The position numbers were made by a program, and so were the translations under genes. From NCBI RefSeq assembly GCF_900074915.1, contig NZ_LT222319.1, positions 4,745,001-4,809,000 on the forward strand: a DNA stretch of 64,000 nt, in the 5' to 3' direction. The notes under the pieces were generated by a model. That model saw nothing but the letters and a program-made list of their open reading frames with translations. It ran no database searches and was not told the DNA's origin. Below, piece after piece: positions 61,954 through 64,000 of the stretch. Position 1 is the stretch's first letter; each line of letters begins with the position of its first letter. Source of the stretch: Pseudomonas cerasi. GTDB lineage: Bacteria > Pseudomonadota > Gammaproteobacteria > Pseudomonadales > Pseudomonadaceae.

Positions 61954-62430
61954 TCATTTCAACAACAACGCGCCTTCGATCGGCACGTAACGGCTGGCGG
62001 CGCGGATCAACGAATTCGCGGTCAGCCCCGGTACGCCGTAGGCGACCGCCTCGACCCCATGCTTGCTGATCACGCGTTCGAGCAACATGTCGAAATCGCC
62101 ATCACCCGACGCCAGCACGATTTCGTCCACTTGCGGCGCGAAATCCATAATATCGATGGTGATGCCGACATCCCAGTCCCCTTTGGCCGAACCGTCGCTG
62201 CGCTGGATGTACGGCTTGAGCCTGACCGTGAACCCCAGATTGCGCAGGATCTGCTGGAACTGCTGTTGCTTGCTGTCGCCACGATCAATGGCATACGCAA
62301 ACGCGTGAACGATCTCGCCGCGCTTGCTGATATCCGCCCACAAGGCGGCGTAATTGAAATGACAGCCATGCGCCTGGCGCACGGTGTAATACAGGTTCTG
62401 CACGTCGGCGAACACCGCGATCTTCTTCAC
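61954..62430 (-). CDS. NYN-domain (LabA/DUF88-like) putative RNase
   Basis: 158 aa (MKKIAVFADVQNLYYTVRQA). The NYN (PIN-like) fold is indicated by acidic residues in FADVQN, KGDWDVGITIDIMDF and LASGDGDFDMLL, which would hold Mg2+. C-terminal GVEAVAYGVPGLTANSLIRA completes the fold. NYN proteins are predicted ribonucleases; this one has no fused RNA-binding domain. It is 18 bases upstream of the exonuclease gene. Substrate unknown. Confidence 0.92.
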   Translation of the reverse strand: MKKIAVFADVQNLYYTVRQAHGCHFNYAALWADISKRGEIVHAFAYAIDRGDSKQQQFQQILRNLGFTVRLKPYIQRSDGSAKGDWDVGITIDIMDFAPQVDEIVLASGDGDFDMLLERVISKHGVEAVAYGVPGLTANSLIRAASRYVPIEGALLLK

Positions 62431-62827
62431 CGCAATTCCTCATGGCGGGCAACATGCCCACGGGTTACAGCGATCCGGAACGTGAATCGGCGCCCAGTAT
62501 GCCAGTTTGAGGAAGGAATTGAGGGATGGATCGGTATCGGCCGCTGCGAGGCCCGCGCGGCATGGCACAGATTATCGTTCCCACGCTCCAGCGCTCATCG
62601 TTATACACAAGTCTGCTCTTGATTCTGGCCGCAGGCCGTGGGAGCGAGCTTGCTCGCGAAGAGGCCGGTACCCCCTGAAAATGGAGCATCTGTACCATCG
62701 TATTCGTGAGCAACGCGGATCGCCGCCCCCGACCTGCGGGCAGAAGCCCGAAAGTCACGCTTTTCGGGCTCTTGGAGATTTGTGCATAACGATGCGCGCT
62801 GGAACGTGACGAACGACCGTCACGTCC
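62431..62827. repeat. 397-base gap with REP pair and hairpin
   Basis: GTGGGAGCGAGCTTGCTCGC at 62639-62661 is a canonical REP. An opposed partial copy (TTCGTGAGCAACGCGGATCG) lies near 62703. AGCCCGAAA/TTTCGGGCT (62745-62770) forms a hairpin suited to terminate the DUF2076 transcript. ATCGTTCCCACGCTCCAGCG near 62575 belongs to the other repeat family. No gene is supported. Confidence 0.7.
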
Positions 62828-63532
62828 TCAAACGAACGAATCATCGTCTGAGAACATGTCACCACCATCGTCGAAACTGTCGTCAGCCGTGTACTGCTGA
62901 TCCGGCTGTCCCCAACCGCCCTGATCATTGAACGAGCCGGTGTCCTGAGCCTGTGGCGCGTCGTGAATGACTTCGACGATCTCCTGCGGCTGGCTGTGGT
63001 GGCTGAACATGCTGCTGATGCCCTCTGCCAGCAGCACACCGCCCGCTACACCGGCCGCGGTCTTCAGCGCCCCGCCAAGAAAGCCGCTGCCGGCAGCCGG
63101 AGCAGGCGCGGCATAACCGCCCTGTGGCGCTGCGGGCGCAGGTGCAGGATTGAAACCACCACCATCACGCCAGCCGCCACTGGAAGGCTGGCTCGGTTGC
63201 GGCTGCGAGGCGCGCGGTGCGCTGCTGCCAAAGATACTCGACAAAAACCCGCCACTCGCTGGCGCGGACGAGGACTGCCCCCTGGCCTGCTGAAGCTCGG
63301 CCTGCAACTGCTGAATCTGCTCATCACGCTGTTTTACCTGCTGATTGAGCTGATTGACGGCTGCCTCCTGCACCAGAATCGCCTGCGTCATGTAGTACGG
63401 CGCAGCGGGCTGGCGGGTCAGATGCTCCTTGATACGCGCCTCGGCCGCAGCATCTCGCGGGGCGGATGCCGTTTCAGCGTCTTTCAGTTTCGAGAAAAGA
63501 CCGTCAATCAGGGTTTGCTCTTCGCTGTTCAT
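62828..63532 (-). CDS. DUF2076 protein
   Basis: 234 aa from ATG 63532 (MNSEEQTLIDGLFSKLKDAE); GAGGTGG precedes it. The N-terminal helical DUF2076 region contains a coiled coil (VNQLNQQVKQRDEQIQQLQA), then a Gly/Pro/Ala/Ser-rich linker (about residues 105-150), a short hydrophobic glycine segment (GGALKTAAGVAGGVLLAEGI) and a very acidic tail ending DMFSDDDSFV. It looks like an envelope-associated or scaffold protein. Function unknown. Confidence 0.9.
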   Translation of the reverse strand: MNSEEQTLIDGLFSKLKDAETASAPRDAAAEARIKEHLTRQPAAPYYMTQAILVQEAAVNQLNQQVKQRDEQIQQLQAELQQARGQSSSAPASGGFLSSIFGSSAPRASQPQPSQPSSGGWRDGGGFNPAPAPAAPQGGYAAPAPAAGSGFLGGALKTAAGVAGGVLLAEGISSMFSHHSQPQEIVEVIHDAPQAQDTGSFNDQGGWGQPDQQYTADDSFDDGGDMFSDDDSFV

Positions 63533-63730
63533 GACCACCTCACTGAGTTGCCACTGGAATTCTTCCCTGCCGCAATGGCAGGACCATGTGCAGAAAATGG
63601 GGCCTCATCGACGCGCTTCAATGACATGAAGAAAAAGATAACAAGCCGTGCGCCGAAAACCACTGCGCTTGGTTAGACAGGGGCCATGGGCTAAAGTGTG
63701 CGCCTGCTTTTAGCCTGCGATCTATCTCCA

Positions 63731-64000
63731 TGAACCCGTTGAACATCATCCAGGATTCGCTTTATTTCTTTCGGCGTAATCTGGGCAGCATCGCGCTGCT
63801 GTGCCTGCCTGTCGTGATCCTTGAAGTGCTGGCCAAACAAGCGCTGGGCAGCGCCATGTCCGCCGACACTTCGCCTGCCTATGCATTGGTGATCGGGCTG
63901 TTCTTCTACCCTGTCTATACAGCCGCGCTGATCCTGTTTCTCGACGCACGCAGCCGTGGCGAGGACGTACACACCCGCGATGTACTGGCCATGGCGGTGC
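63731..64000 (+). CDS. YciC-like membrane protein, truncated by the window end
   Basis: The first 90 codons of a gene from ATG 63731, beginning MNPLNIIQDSLYFFRRNLGS and open to the last base. Two hydrophobic helices (IALLCLPVVILEVLA and the one around ALVIGLFFYPVYTAALILFL) follow a short amphipathic start, with cytoplasmic DARSRGEDVHTRDVL after them. The pattern resembles YciC/UPF0259-like inner-membrane proteins. Function unknown; the rest lies outside the window. Confidence 0.7.

Overview
The window is a typical Pseudomonas chromosome segment and almost certainly comes from the Pseudomonas syringae group. Three things point there: an opuCA-opuCB-opuCC-opuCD osmoprotectant operon in the P. 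syringae arrangement, a large gene recognised as type III effector hopAE1 with a HrpL-type hrp box in front of it, and the repeat islands common in P. syringae intergenic DNA. As far as I recall, the gene order from opuCA to glyA matches P. syringae pv. syringae B728a. Blocks of core order also match P. aeruginosa as I remember it (PA4570-PA4576, morA-glyA-cobW-ybdD-cstA-mapZ-radA-mscL-fpr, permease-trmA). No rRNA, tRNA, CRISPR array or complete insertion sequence was seen.

Layout. 0.1-2.6 kb: an M60 (enhancin-like) metallopeptidase gene with a frameshift near its 5' end. 2.6-6.1 kb: the opuC operon (minus). 6.4-8.0 kb: prfC. 8.3-17.2 kb: a small gene with Fur-box-like sites, fklB, three conserved small genes (one with a MITE-like element at its stop codon), a Lon-type protease, two envelope proteins, a lipoprotein and a GreA/B-like factor. 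17.3-18.9 kb: ettA (minus). 19.3-23.1 kb: morA, a c-di-GMP sensor/synthase/phosphodiesterase, cut in two by an in-frame amber codon. 23.3-29.6 kb: an accessory block (LuxR-type regulator, outer-membrane protein gene shifted at a C7 tract, amidase, hopAE1) between genes that are neighbours in P. aeruginosa. 30-40.2 kb: glyA, cobW/yjiA, ybdD/yjiX, cstA, a MapZ-like PilZ gene, radA, mscL, fpr, a HTH-only LuxR gene, rlmG. 40.3-43 kb: the cyanide-insensitive bd-type oxidase operon cioA-cioB-DUF2474. 43.4-47.1 kb: a three-gene molybdenum hydroxylase operon. 47.4-49.7 kb: purine permease and trmA. 50-53.4 kb: MFS transporter, zinc peptidase, alpha/beta hydrolase. 53.7-64 kb: HAD phosphatase and tesB, GNAT, HDAC-like deacylase, FAD oxidoreductase, rhlE, a DMT exporter with divergent Lrp regulator, a DnaQ-like exonuclease, a NYN protein, a DUF2076 protein, and the start of a membrane protein gene cut by the window end.

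Functional themes. Osmoprotection appears twice (opuC uptake, mscL release). Cyclic-di-GMP control appears twice (MorA, MapZ-like PilZ). Virulence is represented by hopAE1. Carbon and redox adaptation is represented by cstA, whose translation start overlaps an A-rich Hfq/Crc-type motif, and by cioAB with an ANR-like site upstream. Three genes have disrupted frames (M60 peptidase, morA, porin-like gene). Each differs from an intact reading by one base, so real strain-specific inactivation and sequencing error both remain possible.
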